A stretch of 64,000 nucleotides of DNA, from assembly GCF_030272615.1 (NCBI RefSeq), contig NC_081414.1, forward strand, positions 1,323,001 through 1,387,000, given 5' to 3'. This stretch comes from Cryptomeria japonica. Taxonomy: Eukaryota > Streptophyta > Pinopsida > Cupressales > Cupressaceae. Position 1 is the stretch's first letter, and every line of letters begins with the position of its first letter. The notes under the pieces were generated by a model that was not told the origin of the DNA, did no database searches, and worked only from the letters and a program-made list of their open reading frames with translations. This document shows positions 44,099 through 55,699 of the stretch, in pieces. Both the position numbers and the translations under genes were made by a program.

Positions 44099-47000
44099 TT
44101 AATTTCCATCCGGAGGCGGTAACTGATCAAAAATAGACTTATACTTGGTCCGGGCGTCGGTGAGGGTGACTGAGAGTGAATCCTTTACACTTTCCATTAA
44201 GGAATTTTGTGCTTGAATATCAGCTAAAAGTGATATTAAGCCATCAAGAGTGCTTCCCTCTTGTGTAGTTGATAGGCATGTACCTCTGTTGATCTATTCA
44301 TGTACTAATGAGAGATGAGGAAGGAATAATGTCTAAAGGGTCATTATGTCCATCCTGATTTTATGCTCTTCATTCCTGAGCTCTAGCTATTGAGCCATGA
44401 GCTGTTGAAGCTTTGTATAAAAATGCTGAACTAAATTAGGCTCGGTGGTCAACTTAGTTGAGAGATCGGTGATCTCTTTCTCAATTGCATCAGTTTTATT
44501 TTTGGCATCTTTAATGAATAAGGAAAATGTACACAGTTTCTGGAATAAATAAAGAATATGCTTGAGTTGAGGGGACAACTGAGCAATGAATTTGACAAGT
44601 TTTACCTTGCCTACAGCAATGGATTTCTGTACTTCCTCTATCATTATAGGAGTAAGCTCTTTATCCTTGAGCTTTCTTAAGTACTCAGATGCATCAACTC
44701 CAAATGTTTCAATCTGATTTAGGAGTTCATCCAATTGAATATGGATGGTTGCATCGGTTGACACTATTGTTGAAGGTAGCATTTATGTTAGTAGTGTCCT
44801 AACCTTCTGAAGTACTTTATTCTTCTTTTGTATGGTCAGTTGCTTCTCCTGTCCGGCCTTTGCTATGCATAGTTCACCGAATTCAGTGAGTGCTTGCCCT
44901 TTCAATTTGGAGATGTCTACATTGGGCAACACTATCGGTTTAGACAAGTCAAATTTGAAACTATTCTTTCTCACCTTCCTTTCTTTTCCTTTGGTCGGTG
45001 GCACTAAAACAAGTGCTTGAGAGGCTTGCTGACCCTCGGTAGGTTGCTTGATAGATGCAACACTTTGGTCAGTTCCTATAGCCGTTGTAGTGTCCTTGGG
45101 TGGCTCGGTGCTAGGGGTCTCAGCTGTAACATTTTTAGTGCTTGTCTATGCTTGAGACGTCTGATCTTTGGTTGTATCATCTGCTCCTTCAGATTTGGTA
45201 CCTTCGGTGCCTTGCTCTATATCCTTGGGAGCTTCGATTGAGATAGGTGGCTTCACCGATGGATAAGGCTAAACTTGTTCTAAGACAGATTCACTAGAGA
45301 CAAGTTTTGCATAGGTAGTGCCTTCAATCATTTCCTACTCCGGTGTTGCTTCTTCCATTACATCTTCATCAATTTGAATAGTGTCAACCGGGTCTGGACC
45401 TTCCTCGGTGACATCTGGATCTTGCTCGGTGACATCAACAATTTCAATTTGAGATTGTTCACCCCTTTTGTTTGAAGATCTCCTGCCACTTGGCTTTTGT
45501 CTCATTCTCCACATCAATGTATAGCCCATTCATCAATTTTAAGGCTCTTTGTTTGACAAGAAATTTAGAATTGTATGTGGTCAAATGCTCCTTGTTTTCT
45601 GCTATGGACATATCAGGAAATAGATGGACTAGACTTCTTTCTCTTATTTGTCTCTCTGAGTCCATTGCATATTTCCATCTGTTATCAATATGTAAGTATA
45701 GTTCACTCGGAAGTGACTTTGCTAGTTCTAATGGAGCTAGTCGAAACTTCAAAAGTGTATAGATGACAGCTTCTTCAATCTGTCGCTTCTCATCATTATT
45801 CCTAGTCTCATACTTAACATACCTAAATCCTGCAAATACACTGTATTCTTTAAGATTGGCACAAAAAATTTCAACACTGTGAATATTTACCTTTTTGCTT
45901 TTCACAATCTGGAATTTATTTGCATCATCAAACTCTGTATCACTCGACTCTTTTGCCAAAATGAGTCTCCGAGTAGATTTCTTATAGGTCTTGGTTACCT
46001 TTGGTGCAGTAACACTCTTTTGCTTCTTACTCAGTGATGCAGTTGATGCTCTAGTGTTGGGTCTCTTTGTTGGTGGGGTCGGTAGGGCCTTTGAGATGTC
46101 CTGTTTCTTTCTTTTCAGAACTTTACCCTTAGGCAACTCTGTGCTTAATGTTATTTCTGCCTCTTGAGCTTCTGATTCCTCTTCAGTAATGGAAAGATTG
46201 CCTTTGATAGGTGTAGAGGAGGATTCTTCTTCGAATTTCTCAGATAAAACCTTTATCATTTTTGTAGCTTTTCTTGTAGCCTTTGGTACTACAATGCTCA
46301 TTTTTACTTTCTCCTTCACCTCTTCATAGGTTCCATACCTTAGTTCAGTTGCATGCCTTGGCAATGATAAATAGGCATCAATTTGTTGCTGTGTAATATC
46401 ATAATCAATCTCATAACCCATTGGTTGCAATGATTGAGTCCTCGGTTCAACAGCATTTACATAGCAATAATCAGTGTCGACCTCAAAACATATATTGTCC
46501 TTGTATTTTTCTACCAGTTGTGGTGGAATCCTGTACCTGTTGTGCATTTTCTCTTGGAACTTGCTGAAGTAATCATCCATGATATCATTAAAGTTATCAC
46601 CTAACTTCTTGATGAAGTCATTGATCTGATGGGTGATAGGTCGGTGTAGCTCCCATACTACTTTACTGATTGAGGGAAAGAACTTCTCAAAGTAGAAAAA
46701 CATACATACAAGTAGTGAACCGAACTTTAGTGTATTTGCGAGTTGTTCTTCTTCGGCTTCCTTATTATGTTCAAGTTCTCAAACAAGTTCTTCAGTAGCA
46801 CTTCACACAAATCTACTTTCATTCCCTTCTTCACTATTTTGTAGGCCAAGTCAACTGCAGCACATGGTACACTGTTTTCCCTTGCAGATTGGAAGAAACA
46901 GTAACCAATTACTCTAATTGCAAACTTGAGTTCTGCATCAGTGACATTATTCAATTTCAGTCCTCGGTAATTAGATTCTACTCTAGTTAGACTGATTAGC

Positions 47001-47461
47001 TCTTTTTGTGATATCATTTTCTGTGCTCGTGCATGATCATAGATGGGATACCCGGTGATCAAGTGAATGACTTCCTTAGTGATCTTAAATGGCTACTCCT
47101 ATAGCCACATGAAATCATCATGTACTCTGCTCAAGACAAACTTAACCCATTGGGGTTTGAACACACGAGGATAGACTAGGGCTTTAGTTAATCCCTTGAT
47201 TTTGATATGCTCAAATTTGATATCCAGTTTGCCATCAGTGCAAAGTTCATCATATGTGTCACTAATCTCGACATGACCAAGTTCCTCAACACGGCATTTG
47301 GTGAAGAATCTAACATCTTCTACTAACAAGACTCGATCTAGGATGAGTGAAAATGCAGTTTTGTCATCTGGTTCAGAGGCAACTTTGGGAGTTAAAGAAT
47401 ATTTCAACGAGGGCTTCTCCAAATTTTTTACAACTACAGGGTCTTGGATCTTGGGCGCCAT
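44099..47461 (-). pseudogene. Type C large ORF, about 1120 codons, no known domain
   Basis: Starts M-A-P-K-I-Q-D-P-V-V-V at 47461 and ends P-P-P-D-G-N before a stop at 44099-44101. The N-terminal globular region contains I-T-K-E-V-I-H-L-I-T-G-Y-P (about 47085-47047) and G-M-K-V-D-L-C-E-V-L-L (about 46835-46800). The central region (about 46300-45950) is Lys/Arg-rich with Pro and Ser (K-R-K-K-Q-D, K-R-P-N-T-R), suggesting a nuclear signal or DNA/RNA-binding linker. An acidic Pro/Thr/Glu-rich stretch follows (45520-45010). The C-terminus (45000-44110) is helical. The main interruptions are a TAG at about 47100 and frame changes near 46720 and 45460; the longest uninterrupted piece is 414 codons. 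It sits downstream of a gag-like ORF in the same element. Function unknown; it might be a capsid-associated or targeting factor, which is inference. Confidence 0.75.
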
Positions 47462-48003
47462 GGTAGGTTTCGGGTAAGATTTGACAAATTATCCTTAGGG
47501 TTTACAAACGACTGACGCTTCACACTCGGTGGACAATAGCAATTTGACTAGATTGGAAACCAGCTAAACAGTGAATAGATTTGATGTAAATACCTCGAAA
47601 TTCGCTCTGAATGAAGTTTGATCACTTTGATTCGCTCTTCTCTGCTTCTCGAAAACTTGGTGAATGAAAATGACCACGAAAACACTTTTAAGTACTCAAA
47701 AATACCTTATCGGGCTCCGTGCAAGTTAGGTCAAGACATTAAATGCACTTGGTTCACCTTTTACCGATTGACTCCTTTTTGTGTTTTAACCGAGTAACCA
47801 ACTTTCCTTTATTAACCGACTTGACAAGTTTCCTGTATACACTGACTTGACAGGTTTCCTGTATAGTATATAAACTGACTAATTGCATCTTAACTATGCA
47901 GATTTTGAATTTTGTACATAATAGAATAGGAACTGTTATGATTTAACCTTTAGAGAATGCAGTCCCTTCATACCTTTTCTTGACTAATTCTAAATAGGTG
48001 CAC
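47462..48003 (-). other. Spacer between the two ORFs of type C element
   Basis: About 540 bp without coding pattern. It may hold the promoter or splice sites needed to express the downstream ORF; I see no decisive signal. Confidence 0.4.
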
Positions 48004-49329
48004 CTAACTAGGTAGGTAAGGTGCTTTCTTCATCTGACATAGTTTCCTTCTTTTTCCAAATCATCTTGAATTTTTCTTTTATCTCTTCAGTGTCTCTTCT
48101 AGGTTGATCTCTGCAATCTCCAGCTAAATGTCCAACTTTTTGACAATGAAAACATGCCATACCAGGATTTCTCCATGATCTTCGGTTGTTCATTCCAAAC
48201 CTTATAAAACAGTTGGCACTAATATGTCCATATCTTCCATGCACCATATCCTTGTATTGTAATCCCATGGTACTACTACATATTGTCGGTAAGGATCTGT
48301 GTGAGATCGGTAACCTCTAGTGTTTGCTCGGTGTGGATACCGCATGTAGTTCTTTTGCTTAGACCAGCACTTCTCGGTACTATGTCCATATCTATTGCAG
48401 TTTCTACAAAACCCTTTGAATTTTGCCTTCTAATAGTTGTTAACAGACTTTGTCCTACATTGATTAGATGTGTGACCATATTTATTGCAACTGTAACAAT
48501 ATCCATTGGGCTTAGTGATATTCGGTTGCTTATCTTTTCTGATCTGGCATATGTTGGCAGTATGACCTTGATTTCCACAGTAGTAGCAAATAGACTTCTT
48601 CCTTTTGATGTTATTCTTGTTTCTAGCTTGCTTTTATGATTCTCCTCTCTCAGTAGTATGAATTCCTTTCTCGGTTGATTCTTTTCCTTTGTAACCGAGT
48701 CCTCCATCTTTGTAGGGTCTTCTTGTATTCAATTGTTCATCCAACATCTTTGATGCTTCATAACTTTTCTCCAATGTTTCTTTGCATTTCTTCTCGGTTT
48801 CAAGTTCACCAATCAACCTTGATACTTCAAGTTTCAATGATTGATTTTCATCATTCTTTAGAATTTCTTCATGATGTGCATAACCTAGTTGATTTGTCAT
48901 ATTTTGTTGAATACTAGTTAACCTTATGATTTCATCATCCTTATCAGATACTAGAGCTTCAAGTTGTTGTTTCTCCCTTTGTAGATCTCTTGCTTTATCC
49001 TCAGCTATCCTTAATGCATCTAGATTTTCAATCATCTGTGTACTGAAATGTTCATGTTCTCTTTTCATTGCTTTTAGTTGATCAGCCAATGCTTTGTTCT
49101 TTTCTTTCAACATTCCAATAATTTCTTCAGTCTCTTCAGATATACTATTTTCAGATGATGTCTCGATCTGTTCCACTAGCTCTTGAGAATCCTGCAAGTC
49201 ATCAGATAATCTTCTCCTTACTTTCAAAGATTTTTGCATTTGCCTCTGCATGTCTACAATCACTTGATTTGCATTATCCAGCTCTTCTTGTAGATAAACA
49301 ATCCTCCGAGATTGTTTGTAGCCTTCCAT
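48004..49329 (-). pseudogene. gag: gag-like ORF: coiled coil plus array of CCHC zinc knuckles
   Basis: Starts at 49329 (M-E-G-Y-K-Q-S-R), only about 60 bp after the LTR, and ends near 48004. The first roughly 230 residues are a long coiled coil (L-Q-E-E-L-D-N-A-N-Q, D-K-A-R-D-L-Q-R-E-K-Q-Q-L-E-A-L, S-R-L-I-G-E-L-E-T-E-K). A stop lies at 48634-48636. Then come CX2CX4HX4C knuckles: C-Y-Y-C-G-N-Q-G-H-T-A-N-I-C, C-Y-S-C-N-K-Y-G-H-T-S-N-Q-C, C-R-N-C-N-R-Y-G-H-S-T-E-K-C and, after a frame change at about 48270, C-F-H-C-Q-K-V-G-H-L-A-G-D-C. A further H...C half-knuckle (G-R-Y-G-H-I-S-A-N-C) lies in between. Four complete knuckles are more than the usual one or two of plant copia gag. No classical capsid fold is evident. 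Confidence 0.8.
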
Positions 49330-49377
49330 TGATAAGATCTTTCTCTTTAGGTAGTTAAACCCTTTTCCAATATTCAA

Positions 49378-49391
49378 GCTCTGATACCAAT
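49378..49391 (-). other. Primer-binding site of type C element
   Basis: The minus strand reads ATTGGTATCAGAGC immediately after the LTR end ...CCTAACA, complementary to initiator-Met tRNA. Confidence 0.88.
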
Positions 49392-49849
49392 TGTTAGGCC
49401 CAATATGAAAAGCTAATGTACTGAGAGGGGAGGGGTGAATTAGTACTCCAAAACTTTTCTTTAATAATAACCTTACTGTTATGCATAAATAGAATAGTGC
49501 AGTAACATAAAATAAAGTTAAAACAAACAGATAACAATCATACATGATTCACTCCATAACACATATATTTGGGTCACGCAGAAACTCTTGGTTAGAGAGA
49601 AAAACTGTAGTGGGGATGGCACCCACAACTTCACTACTGCAATAATAAAGATTGCTTGGTTAGAGCTACATTTAGCTATTTTTGATAGCTTACCCTATTA
49701 GGAGTAACAAGATCTATTAGATCTACCGTACTAAAGGATTTCACAACACTATATAAATGCTACACCTGGTTAGAGAATTTACAATTTATAGACTTGGTTA
49801 GAGTCTTTAACCCTGTTAAAGGTGTCTCTTACAACTTCAAAATATTACC
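49392..49849 (-). repeat. 5' LTR of type C element, outer part missing
   Basis: Matches the inner 458 bp of the 3' LTR and then stops abruptly at 49849/49850, where LINE sequence begins. About 700 bp of the LTR, including its promoter half, is missing. Confidence 0.88.
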
Positions 49850-50971
49850 ATACCATTAAAATTTTGTTCTCTTAACGGGGACATTTGAATATCTTTAAAA
49901 AGATGGTCATCATTTTCCACCTCAACACAATTTGTTGCCTCCTCACTTGGTTCAATAATTGAACCTTTGTTTTGATAATCATAAAATACATTCTCCTCTG
50001 CATTGATTTTAAAAGGTGATTCCAACTCAAAAATCCCTTCAGGGTGTCTTTCACAACATCCTCTAAATCTAGATTAGCCTCATACTACATGTCCCCACAC
50101 AAATCCTTCTCAGGGGTAACACCAAGGAACCTTCCTAGAGCATCCAACTCCCTAAAACAGTCAAGTCTCAACACCATTTGGCCTATCACTTCATTTAAAA
50201 TACTCCCATTGATTAGGTTTTCTACCCCATCAATGCAATTTTCTATCCCCTCAAGAGCAATGTTAGAAGTAATCAACCCCCTGCCATCATCCTCTTCAGA
50301 AGGTTGATGTAAACTCTGATTAGAGACCCCATTTGAAATGTTTGGTTCCTAACTCGACTCTTTTGTAGATGAGTCCCCTTTCTCATAAGTCATACAAGTC
50401 CCTCAATGTTCTGATTCTTCTCTAAATCTTCACTCAAATGAAGAAGCTTATTGATGAGGCAGTCTTATTCTGGATCTTTCACTTTTTTATTACTAACACG
50501 ATCTTCTACCCTATGACCAACTTCCTTGTAGGTTTTACAATTCTCCACAATCTATTCAACCTCTATCTATTGCCACCACATTTCTTTAGTTCTTATAAGC
50601 TCGATAGCATTAGGGAGTAGTGGATGGGGTTTCCACATGATGCATATTCTATTTTACATGATATAATCTTTCTTTTCCACCACCTCAGCCACCTTCAAAA
50701 ACTTACCAATACTATTACCAATTATTTTTAGGGTTTCTAGATGCCAATATTAATGTGGTAGGTTTAACCCATTCCAGAATGTCTTCGATGGTCGATCTTA
50801 CAGGATCAAAATTAGGGATCTAGTCCTTGATATAGAAACCCATACCTCCAATTAAAAAGGGGCCATTGTTGAGTATCCATTGTTTTCATTTGGTTGATTC
50901 ACAAGTGAACATGTAAAACCCATTGGGGAGGGTTTTTTAGACTAAAATTATTCCCCCAGTGCCCATCACAT
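49850..50971 (-). pseudogene. LINE ORF1 (RNA-binding protein) remnant
   Basis: The minus strand from about 50966 to 49850. Readable pieces in order are L-P-N-G-F-Y-M-F-T-C-E-S, N-N-G-P-F-L-I-G-G-M-G-F-Y-I-K-D, P-N-F-D-P-V-R-S-T, W-V-K-P, I-G-K-F-L-K-V-A-E-V-V-E and E-M-W-W-Q. Together these match the conserved core of plant L1-type ORF1 proteins (DUF4283-like region). A less conserved acidic tail lies at 50025-49837. Stops are frequent. Both ends are cut by LTRs (49849 and 50972). Confidence 0.7.
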
Positions 50972-51711
50972 TGTTGGCATTACACACTCCAATGAGAATT
51001 GTAGGTGACTAAAGGTATTGTCATTGATGGCAACCTTGCAATCTTATGGCACTGGCACTGGTAGATAGTTCACCAACAGCAACAAGAATGTTACCGGCAC
51101 CCTAGCCCATAGGACTTTGTAATGTATATTGTAATATCTTTTTATAATCTGACATGGCATATTGTAATAAGACTCATATATGAGTATGAGATCTTGTAGA
51201 TCATTTTTTAGAGAGATATGATAGGATGAATATGTAGAGCGAATATTAAGGCAGATTTTGGAGTAAGGTTTATGGTTATTATATGAGCTTCAACTGGTAC
51301 TGAACCTGGCATAGTAGATTCTTTTTGTAGCAGTACATTACATTAGATTTCATAATCCATTTTGTAAGTCAGTGAGACTTCCTTTTATATTTGAGCAGTG
51401 AGCTCTAGGCAGTTGGCCTTCATGCATGTGCAGACACACACTATTGTAAGTAATATCCATTCATTGGCTAGTGAGTGAATATTGTGGGTCACAAATCCCT
51501 TCGAGGTTTTTCCCACACCGGGTTTCCTCGCCAAAAATCTTGTGTTATGGTGTGCTTTCTATGTTGTGTTTATTGTTCATATTTACTGCACTAATTCTTG
51601 TTTACCGGTACATTGTTTTGGAATGCAAACTACTTAATAAGTTTAGAAAATATGTTAACCGGTTAGATACTGATTCACCCCCCCCTCTCAGTATCTTTGG
51701 GAATCAAAGAA
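50972..51711 (+). repeat. LTR inserted in the LINE remnant
   Basis: Starts TGTTGGCATTACACACTCC and has the TTGTCATTGATGGCAAC phrase and the TGATTCACCCCCCCC run (51671-51686) in the same relative places as other LTRs here. The right end is unclear (about 51700-51712), because hAT-associated sequence begins there. No matching target duplication was found. Confidence 0.65.
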
Positions 51712-52444
51712 TTTTTTAGTGGCGAATCTTCGCCAATTGGCGAATTTTGCGCGAATAGTGAGGGGCACAATTGTGGTCAAATCGCCCAGAATTTTGAAGA
51801 ACAATGCAAATATTTGTAATCTGGTTTCACCATTGACCACACACCGTCGATGTGCATGCCCGTAATATTCATCTGGAATCACTCGGACGTGGGTATTAGA
51901 TCCCCTCCGCTATTCACCGGCAATAGTAAAATGACCACGTACCCAGGACCTAATTCACCAATGGTAAATTAAATGTTCATTGCACGCGTCGGCCAAATTC
52001 GCCAATATCAATTAAAACATTATAAGCATTTGAGGACCCATTTTGCCCCGCTTAAATTAAATGTTCATTGCACACCCGCGCAATTTGCCAAAAATGCAAT
52101 TAAATTAAATGTTTATTGGCAATTGCGACGCTCGAGCCCCGCGCAATTCGCCAAAAATGCAATCATGGATTGCTATAAATACACTCTTTCTTACAATTTG
52201 TTCGTGTCTGATTAGTAAATTGGGAGCTCTCAAGTCTCGATTCGCATTCCACAAATTGAGTTGGAAAGTTGAAGTTCATTGTAGGGCGGAGGGCCAGAGT
52301 TACAATCCTGCAACACAGGCCCAGGCATTCATTCTTGATTCCTGATTCAGAGAATTGAGAAGGCATAAAGGTGAGTAATCATTTCTTCATACTTGATAGT
52401 ATTAGTTTTAACTTCTAATTTGTAGTGAGAGGTCAAGACTCAAG
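51712..52444 (+). other. Upstream flank of hAT transposase with TTCGCC/GGCGAA words
   Basis: Starts with GTGGCGAATCTTCGCCAAT / TGGCGAATTTTGCGCG. Several TTCGCCAA or TTTGCCAA words follow to 52155. Clustered short inverted words near the end are typical of subterminal transposase-binding regions in hAT elements, so this may be the 5' end of the transposon. No confirmed terminal inverted repeat. A possible 5' untranslated exon lies just before 52445. Confidence 0.4.
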
Positions 52445-55229
52445 ATGTCACAATCAGACATGGATGAGACTCCTCGGGGTGGTGAAGGGTTGGGATGTCA
52501 GACAAGGGTAAGACTCCTCAAGGCGGTGAAACTGAAGGGATTGGGAGACCATCAAAACGCCCAAAACCTAAACTTAAAGATAGTACCATAAAGTCTTTTT
52601 TTGGAATTGGCAAAGTTTCTGGTCCATCAACTTCTGCAGTTGCAGAACCCATTCACAGTAGCTCACCACCACCACAAGGTGGGATTTTCATTGAGTTAAA
52701 TGCATCAAATGAGGATGACAATACTGACATGGAAGAAGATGTTCTAAGGGATACACACAATGAGATAATTCACTCGGATGCAAATGCTAGTACTGAAGAT
52801 GATGTTGGTAGGAAGAAAAGAAAAAGGAAAGTAAAACTGGGGCGATAGTGGGAGATGACAAGGAGTTTTAAGATTGATTGGGTAGCAAAGTACCCATTCA
52901 TTGAACCGGTCCCAAACAATGATGAACAACCAACAGAATGTAGGTGTAAGATTTGTAGCTGGACAACTAAAAGAGAGAAGAAGATGCAGCTAAAGCTTGA
53001 CACCATAGAAAAGCATATTGGTAAGGTTTATAAAAAATAGATCATAGACAGAAAGGAAACACGAGTAGTAAGATGGAAATCAAAGGAAGAATGTCTTCAT
53101 GTTAAGTATGTCGCAGAATATGAAGAGCATAACCACAAAACGACACTAATTCGCAATAGTGGATTTGGAAATACAAAAGGTTGGGCTTGAACATGCAGCG
53201 AAAGATGCAAACTTGGCAAAGACTGTTCAGATGAGTGTTGTTTTTCATATTATGTCGAGAGGGCATCCTATGAAATATTTCCCAGAATTTAGTAATTTAT
53301 TATCTTTTCTTAATGTTCCTCACTATCCTATGTCACATTGGTCAATAAACGCTAGATGGGAAATGGAAAACTGTCTCGCTGAGGTGGAAAAGCAAAATTT
53401 ACAAGAGAGTGTAAAAGAGTCAAATTTCATTTCATTATCCATAGATGAAGTTACTGCGGTAGATAACACTGCTTGGGTTTGTATGCATGTGTATACCGTA
53501 AAAGAACATGTCCACTGAGCCCATCTACTCTGTGTCTGTAAAATGAGGGGCAATTCAACAGCAAAAAATTTATATTTGGAAGTTAAGAAAGCTTTGAATG
53601 AAATTGTTGGTATGGATGACTTGACAATTGCCAAGAAGTTGGTGTGTGTTGGAGCTAATGGAGCTGCAGTAATGCAAGGTCAAAGGACCGGTCTTTGCAC
53701 AAGATTACAAACTAGTATTGCACCATACATGGTTGGCATTCACTGCATGGCCCATCGAATGAATTTAGCATATAGAATTGTAAGCAATTTCCCTACAATG
53801 TCAAGTTGAAGATCTGGTCCATGAGCTCCACTCATACTTCTGCCGAAGTCCTAAACATTTTGCAGAATTTCAGATTTTTGCTAAGGGAGTAACAGGAGGA
53901 AACAAGATTCTCAGGGATGTTGAGACCAGATGGATCTCCTTGCATGGACCAACGGAATGAGTTCTAACAGAATATCAATCCTTGATCGGACTAATGTATG
54001 AGCAACGCCTCATAGTAGACAAATCTCCTGATCTCTTACAGAAGTTAAGTGATATAGAGACTCTGTTAACTTTAGCTAGTCTTCTCCCCATGCTGGATTC
54101 AATGAACAAATTTGTTAAGAAAGACCAAGACATAACTATGTATATCAATGAGTATAGCACTCTACGTAAAATGACATGCTTGAGCCTGGATGGTCTATAT
54201 TCAGATCTAACAGGGCAAAGCCCAAATTTTTTTAGGTGGCAGATAATTACAAACTTGAATCATGCTGAAATTTTTTTACATTTCAATACAAAAAATGAGT
54301 TATGTGTCTTTGTAAAAGGATTTCAGATACCAATGCACCAATCTAAGACAGGAAAGTGAGGCAGAGCACTACCAGTTAAAAAGGAAGATTTTGACAGGAT
54401 TGTTAAATATGTTAGTGATAATTTGAAGTCTATTGCATATGAACTTGCAACTGAGATTCATGAAAGATTCCCTCGAGAAGAAATACTTGAAGCCATGGGT
54501 TGTGTGTATCCTCAATTTTGGCATTCAATTGGAGATAATCCAAATGACGCAAAGATATTTCATAAAAAATTAGAGGAATTGATATTGACATTTTCAAAAG
54601 ATGCATATTGCAATGGACAGCCAATAGAAGGAATTTTAAATTCAGATCATCTTAGAAAACAATGTAAATAGTTTCCATTGGTTATAAAACAATAGTTGGT
54701 TAACTTGGAGAATCTATTTGAACCTGGATCAATCACAAGGCTTTGGAAAAGGATAGATCAAAGTGAAGCATTGCGTATTGTAATACCAGAATATTTGAAA
54801 CTTGTTGATTTATGTCAAACAATGATATTGGGGTCGGTGGAAGATGAGAGAGTTTTCAGTGTATTAGGGATTTTGAAATCAAAGATCATAAACAAATTAG
54901 ACAAGAATTTGGAAACTTGCTTGAGGTTGTTTGTAACCTAGTATAATGTTAGAGATTTTTCATATGATAGGGCACTAGCAATTTGGAATTCCATGCATGA
55001 AAGATGAGGGGTGTGCAACACTTTAAAAGTTGGTGGTGCTACTGCTAGTGCTAGTGCTGAGACAAATGAATATGATGGATCGTAGACTCAGAGTCAGCAT
55101 GAAGACGAAGACATTTTTGAATACCCGACTCGGAATGAAGATGAACCTGTTAGTACTAGTCAGTTTTTGGATCTTGAGTCCGTTTGGGATATAGAAGCCT
55201 CGGACAGTCGGACTGAGTCACTGAAGTGA
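52445..55229 (+). pseudogene. hAT-family transposase, decayed
   Basis: Two near-repeated starts (52445 M-S-Q-S-D-M-D-E-T-P and 52495 M-S-D-K-G-K-T-P-Q-G-G) lead into R-P-K-P-K-L-K-D-S-T-I-K-S-F-F. Next is a BED/TTF-like zinc finger: W-V-A-K-Y-P-F-I-E-P, C-R-C-K-I-C-S-W...I-E-K-H. The catalytic region shows F-I-S-L-S-I-D-E-V-T and V-G-A-N-G-A-A-V-M-Q-G; in active hAT-type relatives the latter usually has Asp (G-x-D-G-A), here Asn. H-C-M-A-H-R-M-N-L-A follows. The C-terminal dimerisation region is clear: G-S-V-E-D-E-R-V-F-S-V-L-G-I-L-K-S-K-I. It ends E-S-L-K at TGA 55227-55229. Stops and frame changes occur near 52850, 53040, 53516, 53810, 54358 and 54670. A domesticated gene is unlikely given these breaks. 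Confidence 0.85.
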
Positions 55230-55699
55230 ATTAGTAGTCAGTTTATAGGTATTTATAATTATACTACAGTTCTTGAGTCATATTACAATTTCAATTTGCA
55301 AAATTGCAATACTATAGTTGTCATTGATGATTTTTGATATTGTATTCCTTGAATTTGTCAATCAGAAGTAGAACGGATACTTATTTCATATTTTTAATTG
55401 TGAATTTGAATTATTACTAAACAATTGAATTATTAGTAAATTGGTATTTGGTTCCACATTATGTTGAACATGAAATGCAACAATTTGTGTCACAAGATCC
55501 ATAAAATTATTCATATTGCATAACTATTACTGCTAGAACCTTTCTACTGTTCTACATTAAATGCTTAAAATGGTGTTCATGGCGATTAGGGTTTTGTGTT
55601 TATTTTTTGTCTTAGTTGGCTAGTAAACCGAAGTTGTCGTGCGTTGAAAATATGAGTTGTCCTCTCTTTATTTGTCCATGTCAACGTCAAGTGTGGTAA
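55230..55699. other. AT-rich flank between hAT and type A element
   Basis: No coding pattern. The 3' end of the hAT and the 5' end of the type A LTR should both lie here; I could not pinpoint either. Confidence 0.35.

Larger units (their letters stand above)
42559..49849 (-). mobile_element. Type C non-autonomous LTR element: LTR, gag, large ORF, LTR
   Basis: Minus-strand element with a truncated 5' LTR (49392-49849), an initiator-Met-type PBS (49378-49391), a gag-like ORF with zinc knuckles (49329-48004), a second large ORF (47461-44099), a PPT (43721-43733) and a full 3' LTR (42559-43720). No protease, integrase, RT or RNase H lies between the LTRs. The PBS type is that of copia elements. 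The two LTRs are very similar over the 458 shared bases. A decayed relative is at 19056-23190. Confidence 0.85.

Noticed and set aside
51712-55600. Terminal inverted repeats of the hAT element
   Set aside because: I searched for an inverted partner of the GTGGCGAATC start downstream of 55229 and found none; ends left undefined.
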